From: Bacteroidota bacterium
GTDB lineage: Bacteria > Bacteroidota > Bacteroidia > Sphingobacteriales > Sphingobacteriaceae
DNA: 64,000 nt
Assembly: GCA_018266915.1 (NCBI GenBank)
Contig: JAFDZM010000034.1
Coordinates: 1 to 64,000 of the forward strand
Direction: 5' to 3'
The first letter of the stretch is position 1. Every line of letters begins with the position of its first letter. Made by a program: the position numbers and the translations under genes. The notes under the pieces are model-generated. The model made no database searches and had not been told where the DNA came from. It saw only the letters and a list, made by a program, of their open reading frames with translations. Positions 42,732-52,415 of this stretch are shown here, piece after piece.

Positions 42732-45494
42732 ATGGATCATCCATTCATAGTGTACGTAAAAAATAAATCGTCCTTAAAATTTGAGTACAAAAGGGATGTT
42801 TCAACGGTGGTTCATCATGATAACGGATATTTCATAACATTTAATAACGGACGAACTTATTATTATGGAGCGGACAAGGTGAAATATTACCCTCTCGTAT
42901 TGAGACGAGAAGATGTACGCATATATGAGAATGGAAAATTAAATAAGACTTATAATTCAGTTGATAATTATGGCCGTTATTTGATTTTTCGAGATGGGGA
43001 TAATTGTTCTTTTCCAATTGAAAACAATTCCCATATTGAAATCTGTGATAAAAAAAAGAATATTGGTCAAACAGAATCAGTTATCAACTATTTTAAAAGG
43101 ATATTAAAAGAAAATGATAGCGTATCATTTGACATTCCAACTGAAGAGACTGATAGTAAAAACCCTAATCAGATAAGCTCCGATATATTACTTAAGGCCC
43201 TTGATCGTATAGATACATTGGATTCAAGGTCGGTGTTGTCCAAGTACATTGATGGGAGCAATCCTATCATTAGCTCTCCAAATGAAATACTGATTTATCC
43301 TTTCGGCTGCAATGAGAGTCAAAAACTGGCTGTTGAGACTACGCTTAGTAACAGCCTAAGTATAATAGAAGGCCCCCCGGGTACAGGAAAGACTCAAACA
43401 ATATTAAATATTATAGCCAATCTTATCATACAAAACAAAACTGTTGCAATTGTTTCAAACAATAATTCTGCGGTATTCAATGTACTGGAGAAATTAACGA
43501 AATACGGCTATAAAATGCTGGTGGCTCCACTCGGAAATAACGAAAATAAGACCTCGTTCTTCGGCAGTCTTGATCAACAAACAGTTCATAAAGATTTTGA
43601 GATTCCGGAAAATCAATTAAAAAACATAAAAAATGAAGTCCGGAACCTGGATTATATACTCACAACCTGTTTTCAGTACCGGAATAAACTAGCCGTTTTG
43701 AAAACTGAATTGTCAGATGCTGAAATAGAGTTTGATCATTTAAAAGTAGAGCAACCTCTCAATCAAAACATTAAATCTGTACTCGATAAGAAATTTCAGC
43801 GCAAATGGGCTTCCAGCAGAATATTAAAATTAAAGGACTTACTATCTGGCATCGATACAGAAAAAAAGTTGTCTATCATTAATAAGTTATGGCTTGTTCT
43901 GCAATACGGCTTGTTTGACCTGAATAGTATTAGTCGGTACAGTGAAGAGCTGCCCATTTATGTTAATCACAAATTCTACGAATTATATATAGCAAAATTA
44001 AAAAACGAAATACTGAGCGTTGAAAACTGGTTAACTTCAAACAATGAAGAAGCTAATCTTAACCGTTTTATTGAAGTATCTAAAGAGATATTCCATGCTG
44101 TGTTATTTGAAAAATACAACCGTTTAGACAAAGTCACATTTAAAGTTGAAGATTATCGCAATCAATTTGACGCATTCACAGAGCATTATCCTGTAATTCT
44201 GAGTTCCACACTCTCGTTACACACGAGCATTCCGAAAGGATATCTTTTTGATTATCTGATTATAGATGAAGCTTCGCAGGTAGATATCATAAAGTCTGCC
44301 GCATGTTTTTCTTGTTGCCGAAATGCGATTGTAGTGGGAGATAGTATGCAGCTTACCCACATTGTAGACGAACAGAGTAGAGCAACTGCAGAGCAACTTC
44401 AAGTTGAGCACAACATTTCTCCTGCGTACGACTATGTTAAAAAGAATATTCTGGACTCGCTGAAAAGCCTATACGGGGATAACATAAAGTCGGTATTGCT
44501 AAAAGAACATTACAGGTGCCACCCTACCATTATTGGATTCTGCAACAAGAAGTATTACAATAATAATCTAGTTATTATGACTTCTGGACACAATCACCCG
44601 TTTAGGATTATTGAAACAAATATATCTGGGGAAAAAGGGAATCACAATCAAAGACAGATCGATGAAACGGACTTGTATATCCGCGAAAATTATTCTGCGG
44701 ACTATACAAAGGTTGGAGTTGTTGCGCCATACAGAAACCATGCAGCTATACTGCAAAAACAACTGCCATCTGGAGTAGAGGCTGACACGATACATAAGTT
44801 TCAAGGACGTGAGAAAGATGTGATTATATTTAATACGGTCAGAAACAAAATAGGAACATTTATTGATAACCCTAATCTAATAAATGTGGCAGTCTCAAGA
44901 GCTGTGAAAGAATTTATTGTAGTAAAATCGGCATCTATGGAACTGCCTCACGGGACAAATATCGGTGATATGATACGCTACATATGTTATACTACTGATC
45001 CGAATGAAACAATTATCCCAGGCCGTATCTGTTCCGTTTTTGATCTTTTGTACAAGGAGTATAACCAAGTTTTCATTTCGTTTCTTTCGTCCAGGAAGAA
45101 CATGAAAGGGTCTCCCGCAGAGATCATTATTCACAAGTTGTTGAGTGAAAATATATTATTAAATAATGTCCAATTCTCATCTATTGACATGGTGAGGGAG
45201 TATAGGCTTAGAGATCTTATTCGAGACTTTCAACCATTCTCAGAAGATGAAATTCGCTTCATAAAGAATAATTCAAGGATTGATTTTCTTTTGTATAACA
45301 AGATTGACAAAACTCCTGTCTTGGCTGTCGAGGTAGACGGAGTGTCATTCCATGACAATATATTGCAACAGGAAAGAGACAACAAAAAAGACTATATCTT
45401 GAAAATGATAGGTCTTCCATTGCTTAGGCTATCTACTGATGGGCACAACGAGGAAGCAAAGATTATCGAAAAATTAAGCACTGCTATGGGATAG
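42732..45494 (+). CDS. UPF1/SF1-type helicase with C-terminal PD-(D/E)XK nuclease
   Basis: A 920-residue, AT-rich protein. After an N-terminal region of about 200 residues, the SF1 core has Walker A GPPGTGKT (about 214-221), Walker B DEAS (about 511-514), a long helical insertion between them and the late motifs KEHYRCHP and TIHKFQGREKDVIIF (about 686-700). The C-terminal domain (about 790-920) looks like DUF2726/Vsr-type nuclease: RIDFLL, VEVDG and RDNKKDYILKM. It is a single-gene cassette after tRNA-Ser. An antiphage role is a hypothesis. The TTG at 42729 is less likely than the following ATG. Confidence 0.85.
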   Translation: MDHPFIVYVKNKSSLKFEYKRDVSTVVHHDNGYFITFNNGRTYYYGADKVKYYPLVLRREDVRIYENGKLNKTYNSVDNYGRYLIFRDGDNCSFPIENNSHIEICDKKKNIGQTESVINYFKRILKENDSVSFDIPTEETDSKNPNQISSDILLKALDRIDTLDSRSVLSKYIDGSNPIISSPNEILIYPFGCNESQKLAVETTLSNSLSIIEGPPGTGKTQTILNIIANLIIQNKTVAIVSNNNSAVFNVLEKLTKYGYKMLVAPLGNNENKTSFFGSLDQQTVHKDFEIPENQLKNIKNEVRNLDYILTTCFQYRNKLAVLKTELSDAEIEFDHLKVEQPLNQNIKSVLDKKFQRKWASSRILKLKDLLSGIDTEKKLSIINKLWLVLQYGLFDLNSISRYSEELPIYVNHKFYELYIAKLKNEILSVENWLTSNNEEANLNRFIEVSKEIFHAVLFEKYNRLDKVTFKVEDYRNQFDAFTEHYPVILSSTLSLHTSIPKGYLFDYLIIDEASQVDIIKSAACFSCCRNAIVVGDSMQLTHIVDEQSRATAEQLQVEHNISPAYDYVKKNILDSLKSLYGDNIKSVLLKEHYRCHPTIIGFCNKKYYNNNLVIMTSGHNHPFRIIETNISGEKGNHNQRQIDETDLYIRENYSADYTKVGVVAPYRNHAAILQKQLPSGVEADTIHKFQGREKDVIIFNTVRNKIGTFIDNPNLINVAVSRAVKEFIVVKSASMELPHGTNIGDMIRYICYTTDPNETIIPGRICSVFDLLYKEYNQVFISFLSSRKNMKGSPAEIIIHKLLSENILLNNVQFSSIDMVREYRLRDLIRDFQPFSEDEIRFIKNNSRIDFLLYNKIDKTPVLAVEVDGVSFHDNILQQERDNKKDYILKMIGLPLLRLSTDGHNEEAKIIEKLSTAMG

Positions 45495-45573
45495 ACTGAT
45501 CATATACCATATTATTTTCATAGTACTTGATGTTATCTTACCCTATCCCAAAACGTCAAAATAGTTATTAGGT

Positions 45574-45598
45574 ATTCGAAGGTAATCCCTCTCTCCGC
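45574..45598 (+). other. attR-like relic of the tRNA-Ser 3' end
   Basis: ATTCGAA followed by AATCCCTCTCTCCGC corresponds to the tRNA-Ser T-loop and acceptor at 42449-42469, with a 3-nt insertion and loss of one CT dinucleotide. It is on the same strand as the tRNA and borders the helicase cassette. Confidence 0.65.
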
Positions 45599-45614
45599 CG
45601 AAAAAAAATTAATG

Positions 45615-45639
45615 CCTCGCATATGCGGGGGTGTTTTTT
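45615..45639 (+). terminator. Second terminator, probably the displaced tRNA-Ser terminator
   Basis: CCTCGCA/TGCGGGG stem (45615-45630, one T-G pair) and a GTGTTTTTTG tail lie 16 nt after the tRNA relic. This is the spacing expected for an original tRNA terminator. Confidence 0.6.
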
Positions 45640-45770
45640 GTTTTATAGCAACAATAAATGCAGAGTTCTCTACAAGAATACCCAACAAGAGGCCTTGATG
45701 TAAACAGTTGCCCAGCATGTAGCCAAGTAAAATTTTTATAACATATAATATAATTCTCTATAGACTATCG

Positions 45771-45778
45771 TAAATTTG
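45771..45778 (+). promoter_or_regulatory. -7 box TAAATTTG of the peroxiredoxin gene
   Basis: Perfect TAnnTTTG, 36 nt before the ATG at 45815; no -33 TTTG at 19-bp spacing. Confidence 0.5.
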
Positions 45779-45814
45779 ATAACGATACCATTCATAAGTC
45801 AAAAACCATCCGCC

Positions 45815-46417
45815 ATGATTAAAAAATATTATTGCTTATCGCTTTTAATTCTCAGCCTTTCACTCCTGGTAAGCCAGTCTGGCTTTGCCCAAACAAAGAT
45901 GTTAGCAAAAGGAGATGAAGCGCCTGCATTTAACGCCCAGGCCAGCCAGGCGGGCAAAGAACTGGATTTTTCATTGAAAAAAGCCCTTGATAAAGGACCC
46001 GTTGTTGTGTACTTCTACCCTTCTGCCTATACCGGCGGTTGTGATGCAGAAGCACACGCCTTTGCTGAATCTAAGGATAAATTTACCGCCGCTGGAGCTA
46101 CCATTATCGGTGTATCTGCAGATGATATTCAGCGCCTGAATGCATTTTCTTCCGATCCGAATTACTGTGCAGGCAAGTTCGCTGTAGCATCGGACCCTGA
46201 CGGAAAAATTGCAGCATCCTACGGCTTGACAATGAGCCCTGGAAAGTCAGGTATTAAAGACGTACGTGGCCAGGATCTTACACACGGTTTTATCCCCCGA
46301 ACCACTTTTGTTATCGGTAAAGACGGTAAAGTTGTAGCGGTCCTTTCATCACAAACCGATCATATATCCCCTGCCGACCATGTTCAAAAATCACTGGATA
46401 TTGTAAAAGGGCTGTAA
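45815..46417 (+). CDS. Exported peroxiredoxin (AhpC/TSA-like)
   Basis: A 200-residue thiol peroxidase with a signal peptide (residues 1-26, ending SQSGFAQ). The peroxidatic Cys76 is in the motif YPSAYTGGCDAEAHAF (core TGGC). A second Cys in SDPNYCAGKF (about 119) could act as resolving residue. It would detoxify peroxides in the periplasm using an unidentified thioredoxin-like donor. An in-frame Met at 45776 would precede a normal signal, so 45815 was chosen. Confidence 0.88.
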   Translation: MIKKYYCLSLLILSLSLLVSQSGFAQTKMLAKGDEAPAFNAQASQAGKELDFSLKKALDKGPVVVYFYPSAYTGGCDAEAHAFAESKDKFTAAGATIIGVSADDIQRLNAFSSDPNYCAGKFAVASDPDGKIAASYGLTMSPGKSGIKDVRGQDLTHGFIPRTTFVIGKDGKVVAVLSSQTDHISPADHVQKSLDIVKGL

Positions 46418-46597
46418 TTTGCCCAATTGAGTTCAAACTTCACTGTTTCCAGTCTCAGCAGGGTCTCATAAAAGGGATCCTGCGTTTTCTTGACCATAAG
46501 CCTCTCTTTCCCACATAAATATTACTTTTCAATGGCGACAAGTTTAATTAACTTGTACAGCATAATTCTAAGCTCTTAATCATCTAATTATACTCCC

Positions 46598-47728
46598 ATG
46601 AAAAGATTCAGTTACATTCTGCTATTCCTTGCCTCTTTATTTAGCACCAAATTAATTGCACAACAAACACAACCAGACAGCAACTATGTTGTCAGAGGTT
46701 TTGCCATCGCCGCTCCAAAACCAAGCGGATTGGACGATTTTATAAAATTCATTAATGAAGAGCTGGCACCACGCAAAATCAATACACTGATCCTTCGGGT
46801 CGATTTTAATTACAGCTACAAAAGTCACCCTGAGCTCCGCGATTCTGCATCATTAACTAAGGGTGATGTAAAAAAGATTGTAGAGGCTTGTAAGAAGAAT
46901 AACATTGCCATTATTCCACAAATCAACCTGCTCGGGCATCAATCCTGGGCGCATAAGCTGAATAAATTATTGGAGAAATACCCGGAATTTGATGAAACAC
47001 CATGGGTGAAAATGCCTGCCACTGCAGCCGAATATAAATGGCCAAATCCAGATAACCTGTACTGTAAGAGCTACTGCCCACTTCATCCTGGAGTACATAA
47101 AGTAGTATTCGACTTGGTAGATGAGGCGATGGAAGTATTTGAAGCAAATGCCTTCCACGCCGGCATGGACGAAGTGTTTTACCTGGCCGATGATAAATGC
47201 CCGCGTTGCAGTGGTCGCGATAAAGCAGTGATTTTTGCCAATGAAGTGCAATTGATCCGCGATCATCTGGCAGAAAAGGGGAAAGAATTATGGATATGGG
47301 GGGATAGATTGATCGACGGCCGTGCTACTGGCATTGGTATGTGGGCGGCAAGTTATAATGATACTTATCGAGCCGTGGACATGATACCCAGAGATGTGGT
47401 GATCTGCGACTGGCAATATGATCGCGATAACCAAACTGCCGTTTACTTTGCGTTAAAAGGATACCGCGTAGTAACCTGCGCCTGGAACCGCCCTGAAGTG
47501 GCAGTAAGCCAGGTGGAAGATCTTTACCGCTCACGAAGTTTATCGGTTACACCAATGCGTGGTCGCTTTTATGGCATTGCCGAAACGGTATGGTCGCCAT
47601 CGGTGCAGTTTTTGAAAGAGTATTACAATAAGGATGCTTCTCAATCAAAACAAAACTCACAGAGCAGTGCTTTCAGAGCATTATTTAATAAGATGGGTGA
47701 GTTAGATCAGTTGGCTGTGACGAAATAA
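46598..47728 (+). CDS. Family 20-type glycoside hydrolase, secreted
   Basis: A 376-residue exported protein with a signal peptide (about 1-21). The TIM-barrel core carries the GH20 catalytic pair in HAGMDEVF (Asp191 and Glu192). Upstream are INLLGHQSW (about 110-118) and the WGDRLID region, typical of GH20-like proteins. GH20 enzymes remove beta-linked GlcNAc or GalNAc. The usual GH20b N-terminal domain is absent, so it is shorter than classical hexosaminidases. It is convergent with the DUF2231/cytochrome gene. Confidence 0.85.
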   Translation: MKRFSYILLFLASLFSTKLIAQQTQPDSNYVVRGFAIAAPKPSGLDDFIKFINEELAPRKINTLILRVDFNYSYKSHPELRDSASLTKGDVKKIVEACKKNNIAIIPQINLLGHQSWAHKLNKLLEKYPEFDETPWVKMPATAAEYKWPNPDNLYCKSYCPLHPGVHKVVFDLVDEAMEVFEANAFHAGMDEVFYLADDKCPRCSGRDKAVIFANEVQLIRDHLAEKGKELWIWGDRLIDGRATGIGMWAASYNDTYRAVDMIPRDVVICDWQYDRDNQTAVYFALKGYRVVTCAWNRPEVAVSQVEDLYRSRSLSVTPMRGRFYGIAETVWSPSVQFLKEYYNKDASQSKQNSQSSAFRALFNKMGELDQLAVTK

Positions 47729-47737
47729 GCAACGTAT

Positions 47738-49897
47738 TTAATTAACAAACACTTCATCAACAAACACCCAGGATGGTTTTCCTTTTGCAGGATGCCATCC
47801 TGGTAATTTATAAATAGGTTTTGCCACGAATTTGATGCAAGTGATAGGCCCAGTTTCATGGAGTTTGCATACCAGTGGCTGCAAAATATCCGGATCACCT
47901 TTCTTCTGAGGTGCAGTTGTTAACGAACCAATAGCTTTTAAGTGCTGCATATCCGTGCCACCCCACACTTCTACCTCAGTTGGTAAAAATATTTGGCTGC
48001 CAATCATTTTCAGGCAATTTAAAGTCAGTGTATGTGGTTTTACAGGGTTCTTAAAATAAAGCATCAGCTCCATATCAGTTTGTGTACCCAGCCATTTGTT
48101 GTTACCGAAATTCATACCGCCTAATTCGCCGTCTGTGAGTGTTTTTGCGCCATCGGCCTGGTAACGTTCGTTAACAGGTTTTATTAGTGAGATACTATCC
48201 GGCGCAAAGGTATTTTTATAGAAAGTATAACTTACCACATCGCTGCCATACCAGCCTGTTTTATATGCTTTTGCTTTGAAAGTAGTATTATCCGTGATCA
48301 TTATACCCGGCTTGTATAAAGCTGATTTGATGCTATCCGGATCTTTCCCATCGGTTGTATAACGTATATCAACTCCTTTAATAGGGTTAGTAACCAGCAA
48401 TTGAACTGGTTTACTAAACACAAACACTGTATTTTTCACCTGCGGAGGTATCAGCTTCATCGGTTTATTATCAGCCTTAAAACCTTCTATAAGGGATAAT
48501 TTTTTATTGGAGTTTTGAAATGCCTGCAACTCTTGTGGCGTCAATCCGGTATCCCAAAGCACTATTTCTTTTAAGTTTTTCAAGGATTTGAGTTGATCCA
48601 ATGCCTGTGCACTCAACTTAGTTCCTGCAAGTGATATGGAACGTAAATATTTAAGCGATGACAGATCTTTCAAAGTATTTCCCGTAATATCAGAGAAGTT
48701 GAGATTTAACGTCCGCAGATTTTCAAATTTGGCTATTGTTTTAAGATCACCATCCATCACCGGCATTTTGTTGAGATCAATGGATACCACCTGCTTTTTA
48801 ATACCGTTTAATTCATCAAGTACCTTGGTGTTGTAGGTAGATTTATTGTAAATATTTACCGCCAAAGCCGGTGAGCCATTCGCCAACGCATAAATAACCC
48901 GATAGTTGTTGTTGAGCTTATTGATCTCTTTTTCGTCTGCTGCTCCGAAATCATATTGCTCTTCGGAGGCCTGGGCTGGTTTTAGAAATATGGCCGATGC
49001 TATACGTAATGAGTCAGTTGCCGGAAGATCAGTCACCTTCTTTTTAAAATCAGCATTTGCTTTGATCCATTGGTAAAGCACATTCATCTCGGCAGCCGTT
49101 AATTGCGGTTTGCCAGATGGCGGCATGTGCTTTTTCTCTTCCTCAGGCAAATGAATGCGCTGGAGCAGTAAACTCACCTGTGGTTGACCCGGTAAAAATA
49201 ACTTTCCCGACTTGCCTCCTTTTAGAATAGACTTTTCGTCGATCAGCATTAATCCGCCCTTTAACTTATCCGGATTATGGCAACTGATACATTTAGTCTC
49301 AAATATGGGCTGAACCACATCGCGATAAACCAAAGCCTGATCTATAGGAACTAACTGGCGGGAGTTTTTCATCACAGGACCCAATACAAAATTATCGCCG
49401 TGAGTAATGTTAGCGCCGTAATGCCCGGCAATCATCAGGAAACAAACGGTAGCAAAAGCTCCTGACTGCGCTATACGCGGTTTGTACCATGAAGCATTTC
49501 GCACCCAGTAAATAGCAGAAGATATCAGCACAATGCTTACACCAAACCACTTATGATACTGAACGCTGTTGCTGTCATATCCTGGTTCACGCGCCAGGAA
49601 CAAACCCATAATGGCGGTTATAGCGGCTAATAAGGCCCCGGAAAGCAATAAAACAGTAGTGAACTCATCATAAAGCTTTTCATTTGCGAATGCCGATCTG
49701 AACCGGAAAAATTCCATCAGCATAGCCAGGATCAGCAGTACGATGGGAAAATGCAGGATCATTGGGTGAAGACGCCCGACAGGCTGCAGCCATACCGGTA
49801 TTACCAGGTTATCTCCGGCAATCACCAAAACGAGAATGAAAATATTCAGCGCAAATAACAAATTACCTGCAACACCCTTGTAGCTGTTTTTGATCAT
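47738..49897 (-). CDS. Membrane-anchored cytochrome c/LRR/Fn3-associated multidomain protein
   Basis: A 719-residue multidomain protein. Five N-terminal membrane helices (about 10-170) include the DUF2231-like GRLHPMILHFPIVLLI. A PSCyt-type cytochrome domain holds the haem site CISCH (about 213-217), and a leucine-rich-repeat segment lies at about 385-475. A chitobiase/Fn3-associated segment (TDGKDPDSIKSALYKPG) follows and a C-terminal sandwich-like region ends it. It is the last gene of the four-gene operon and may anchor electron transfer with carbohydrate processing. Confidence 0.8.
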   Translation of the reverse strand: MIKNSYKGVAGNLLFALNIFILVLVIAGDNLVIPVWLQPVGRLHPMILHFPIVLLILAMLMEFFRFRSAFANEKLYDEFTTVLLLSGALLAAITAIMGLFLAREPGYDSNSVQYHKWFGVSIVLISSAIYWVRNASWYKPRIAQSGAFATVCFLMIAGHYGANITHGDNFVLGPVMKNSRQLVPIDQALVYRDVVQPIFETKCISCHNPDKLKGGLMLIDEKSILKGGKSGKLFLPGQPQVSLLLQRIHLPEEEKKHMPPSGKPQLTAAEMNVLYQWIKANADFKKKVTDLPATDSLRIASAIFLKPAQASEEQYDFGAADEKEINKLNNNYRVIYALANGSPALAVNIYNKSTYNTKVLDELNGIKKQVVSIDLNKMPVMDGDLKTIAKFENLRTLNLNFSDITGNTLKDLSSLKYLRSISLAGTKLSAQALDQLKSLKNLKEIVLWDTGLTPQELQAFQNSNKKLSLIEGFKADNKPMKLIPPQVKNTVFVFSKPVQLLVTNPIKGVDIRYTTDGKDPDSIKSALYKPGIMITDNTTFKAKAYKTGWYGSDVVSYTFYKNTFAPDSISLIKPVNERYQADGAKTLTDGELGGMNFGNNKWLGTQTDMELMLYFKNPVKPHTLTLNCLKMIGSQIFLPTEVEVWGGTDMQHLKAIGSLTTAPQKKGDPDILQPLVCKLHETGPITCIKFVAKPIYKLPGWHPAKGKPSWVFVDEVFVN

Positions 49898-49915
49898 TTA
49901 GCGGGCAGCAAATAA

Positions 49916-50941
49916 TTAAACACGAGTGAATTTATATGGATACACCTTACCCGAGGCCCATTGCGCCACGTAAAGGTTCTCATCGTCATCCACACAAACA
50001 TCATGCGGGTTAAGGAATATTTTTTCGGCCTGCGCCATTGGCTGCAATACACCATCTTTATAAACCGGTTCGGTACCACCCAGATTGGAAACTACCTTGT
50101 TGTCCTTATTAAGAATAGTTGTAAAACCTGAATTTTCCTTACCCAAATCAGGTGAGCGTAGAACAGCCGCATACAAATGATCACCTTTTATTACAGGGCG
50201 ACAAACACATGCTCCTGGCAGTTTAATCACTTCCAACAATTTACCGTCCATGCTGAATCGTTTAAAGCAATTTCGGGTGCGGTCGGTTACCAATAACGTT
50301 GGCGCTGCATTTCGACGATCTATTAAAATGCCATGCGCGTTATCCAAATGCTCATCACCATTGCCGCGACCGCCGAAGTAGTTTTTGATCTTCCCGTTCT
50401 TATCATAGTGAATAACATATTGGGAACCATAGCCATCTGCAATAAAGAAATCGCCGTTGGTATCTACAGTAGTTTCTGTCGGGATAAAATCCTTTGCTTC
50501 TTTATACACACCTGTTTCCAAAGGCACATCAATGGTCATCAATATCTTTCCATCAATGGTAGTTTTATATACCTGATGTTTTACCGTATCAGTAATGAAT
50601 AAAAACTCTGTACCATTTTCATTAACCAGTGTCAACCCATGCGCGCCCGGAAACTCATGTCCCCAGGTATCCAGCAACTTGCCCGACTTATTATAGATCA
50701 ACACATTGTTTTTAGTCTCATTAGTCAGCAATAATATCCTGCCCTTTTTATCCTGAACCATCTCGTGACAGTCGTTAACAGGATTAATATTCGGATCAGC
50801 TTTGCTCCATTTATTATCCATGCGGTAACGCATATTGCCGTGACCATAAATTGGCCCGTTATCCTTTGCCAACAGATCCTTTGCAATAAAAAAACTTGCC
50901 GAAGCAATTGCTGATGTCTTTATAAAACTTCTTCTCTCCAT
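49916..50941 (-). CDS. Secreted 6-bladed beta-propeller protein
   Basis: A 341-residue protein with a Tat-type leader (MERRSFIKTSAIASASFF). NHL-like repeats are visible in GAHGLTLVNENGTEFLFITDT, AHGILIDRRNAAPTLLVTD and NPHDVCVDDDENLYVAQW, consistent with a beta-propeller. It might bind carbohydrate or act as an oxidoreductase accessory. It sits 14 bp after the DUF1501 gene and 18 bp before the membrane cytochrome gene. Confidence 0.82.
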   Translation of the reverse strand: MERRSFIKTSAIASASFFIAKDLLAKDNGPIYGHGNMRYRMDNKWSKADPNINPVNDCHEMVQDKKGRILLLTNETKNNVLIYNKSGKLLDTWGHEFPGAHGLTLVNENGTEFLFITDTVKHQVYKTTIDGKILMTIDVPLETGVYKEAKDFIPTETTVDTNGDFFIADGYGSQYVIHYDKNGKIKNYFGGRGNGDEHLDNAHGILIDRRNAAPTLLVTDRTRNCFKRFSMDGKLLEVIKLPGACVCRPVIKGDHLYAAVLRSPDLGKENSGFTTILNKDNKVVSNLGGTEPVYKDGVLQPMAQAEKIFLNPHDVCVDDDENLYVAQWASGKVYPYKFTRV

Positions 50942-50955
50942 GATCGTCTGTATTT

Positions 50956-52413
50956 TTAAGAAATAATATCCCGTACCACATTCCCGGCTACATCGGTAAG
51001 CCTGTATCTTCTGCCCAGACTCTTGTAAGTCAATTTTGTATGATCAATGCCCAATTGATTCAATACAGTAGCATGAAAATCATGCACATGCACCGGGTTC
51101 TTAACAATGTTATAGCCGAGCTCATCTGTTTCGCCGTAAACTACTCCAGGGGTAATTCCGCCTCCGGCCATCCAGATACTAAAACAACGCGGGTGATGAT
51201 CGCGACCGTAAACTTTCTTTTCCAGTTTGCCCTGGCTGTAGTTGGTGCGCCCAAACTCCCCGCCCCAAATTACCAGTGTCTCATCCAGCAAACCACGTTG
51301 CTTCAAATCAGTCACCAGCGCTGCAGAGGCCTGGTCGACATCTTTAGCTTGTCCGGCCATTTCCATTGGAAGATTGTTATGCTGATCCCAACCCTGGTGA
51401 TACAACTGAACAAACCTTACCCCGTTTTCAGACAGTTTCCGCGCCAGCAAACAATTAGCAGCATAAGTACCCGGAACCAGGCATTCAGGACCGTAAAGTT
51501 TCACAATGTCATCCGGCTCTTTGGAAACATCCATAATTTCCGGAACTGCAGTTTGCATCCGGTAGGCCATTTCATACTGCTTTATTTTGGTAGTGATTTC
51601 AGGGTCCTGAAATTCTTTATAAGACAATTCGTTCAGTTCCGACAGTTTATCCAGCATCTTGCGGCGTTCATGACGATTTAATCCTTCCGGGTCGTTCAAA
51701 TAAAGCACCGGGTTCTCGCTGCTGCTGAATAATACACCCTGATGTATAGAATCAAGAAAACCATTGCTCCATAATTTTGAATATACACCTTGTCCGTTTC
51801 CTTTACCTTTTGACAGAAGTACTGTAAACGCAGGTAAATTTTTGTTCTCGCTACCTAAACCATAACTTACCCACGAACCCATACTTGGCCTGTTGCCTTG
51901 TTGCGCACCTGTTTGGAAGAAAGTAAGTGCCGGATCGTGGTTAATGGCTTCAGTATAAAGTGTTTTGACGATACAAATGTCATCGGCAATGCTGCCTATA
52001 TGCGGGAATAGATCGCTTACCCATGCACCCGATTTTCCGTATTGTTTAAAATCATAATAGGATCCGGCTAATGGGAAAGATTTTTGCAAAGCGGTCATAC
52101 CCGTCAATATCTGCCCACCGCGAACAGAGGGTGGCAGTTCCTGCCCAAACATTTCACGTAGCTTCGGCTTATAGTCGAAAGATTCTAATTGAGAAGGTGC
52201 GCCATCCTGGAAAAGATAGATAACCCGCTTGGCTTTAGGCGCAAAGTTTGGAATACCCGGTATAAAATCAGCGCCACTATCACTATTGAGACCTGATAAT
52301 AGGTCAGGGACCAGTAGCGAACCTAACGCCACACTCCCCAAACCCAAACTTAGCCTCGATAGAAATTTTCTCCTGTTGATACTGAGACCATGCTCCAAAA
52401 ATTCTTTTTCCAT
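50956..52413 (-). CDS. DUF1501 family secreted protein
   Basis: A 485-residue protein with a Tat-type signal (NRRKFLSRLSLGLGSVALG). It matches the DUF1501 family, related to alkaline phosphatase/sulfatase folds: VIYLFQDGAPSQLESFDYKP (core FQDGAPSQ), GGEFGRTNYSQG (catalytic-like region) and GRDHHPRCFSIWMAGGG. The function of DUF1501 proteins is unclear, but they are almost always next to PSD1/DUF1553 proteins, as here with a 2-bp gap. Confidence 0.88.
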   Translation of the reverse strand: MEKEFLEHGLSINRRKFLSRLSLGLGSVALGSLLVPDLLSGLNSDSGADFIPGIPNFAPKAKRVIYLFQDGAPSQLESFDYKPKLREMFGQELPPSVRGGQILTGMTALQKSFPLAGSYYDFKQYGKSGAWVSDLFPHIGSIADDICIVKTLYTEAINHDPALTFFQTGAQQGNRPSMGSWVSYGLGSENKNLPAFTVLLSKGKGNGQGVYSKLWSNGFLDSIHQGVLFSSSENPVLYLNDPEGLNRHERRKMLDKLSELNELSYKEFQDPEITTKIKQYEMAYRMQTAVPEIMDVSKEPDDIVKLYGPECLVPGTYAANCLLARKLSENGVRFVQLYHQGWDQHNNLPMEMAGQAKDVDQASAALVTDLKQRGLLDETLVIWGGEFGRTNYSQGKLEKKVYGRDHHPRCFSIWMAGGGITPGVVYGETDELGYNIVKNPVHVHDFHATVLNQLGIDHTKLTYKSLGRRYRLTDVAGNVVRDIIS

Positions 52414-52415
52414 AA

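Noticed and set aside
45533..45718. 61-residue minus-strand open frame in the gap after the helicase gene
   Set aside because: It covers the tRNA relic and terminator hairpin and lacks protein-like composition.
51040..51681. 213-residue plus-strand open frame
   Set aside because: It lies wholly inside the DUF1501 gene on the opposite strand and lacks domain features.
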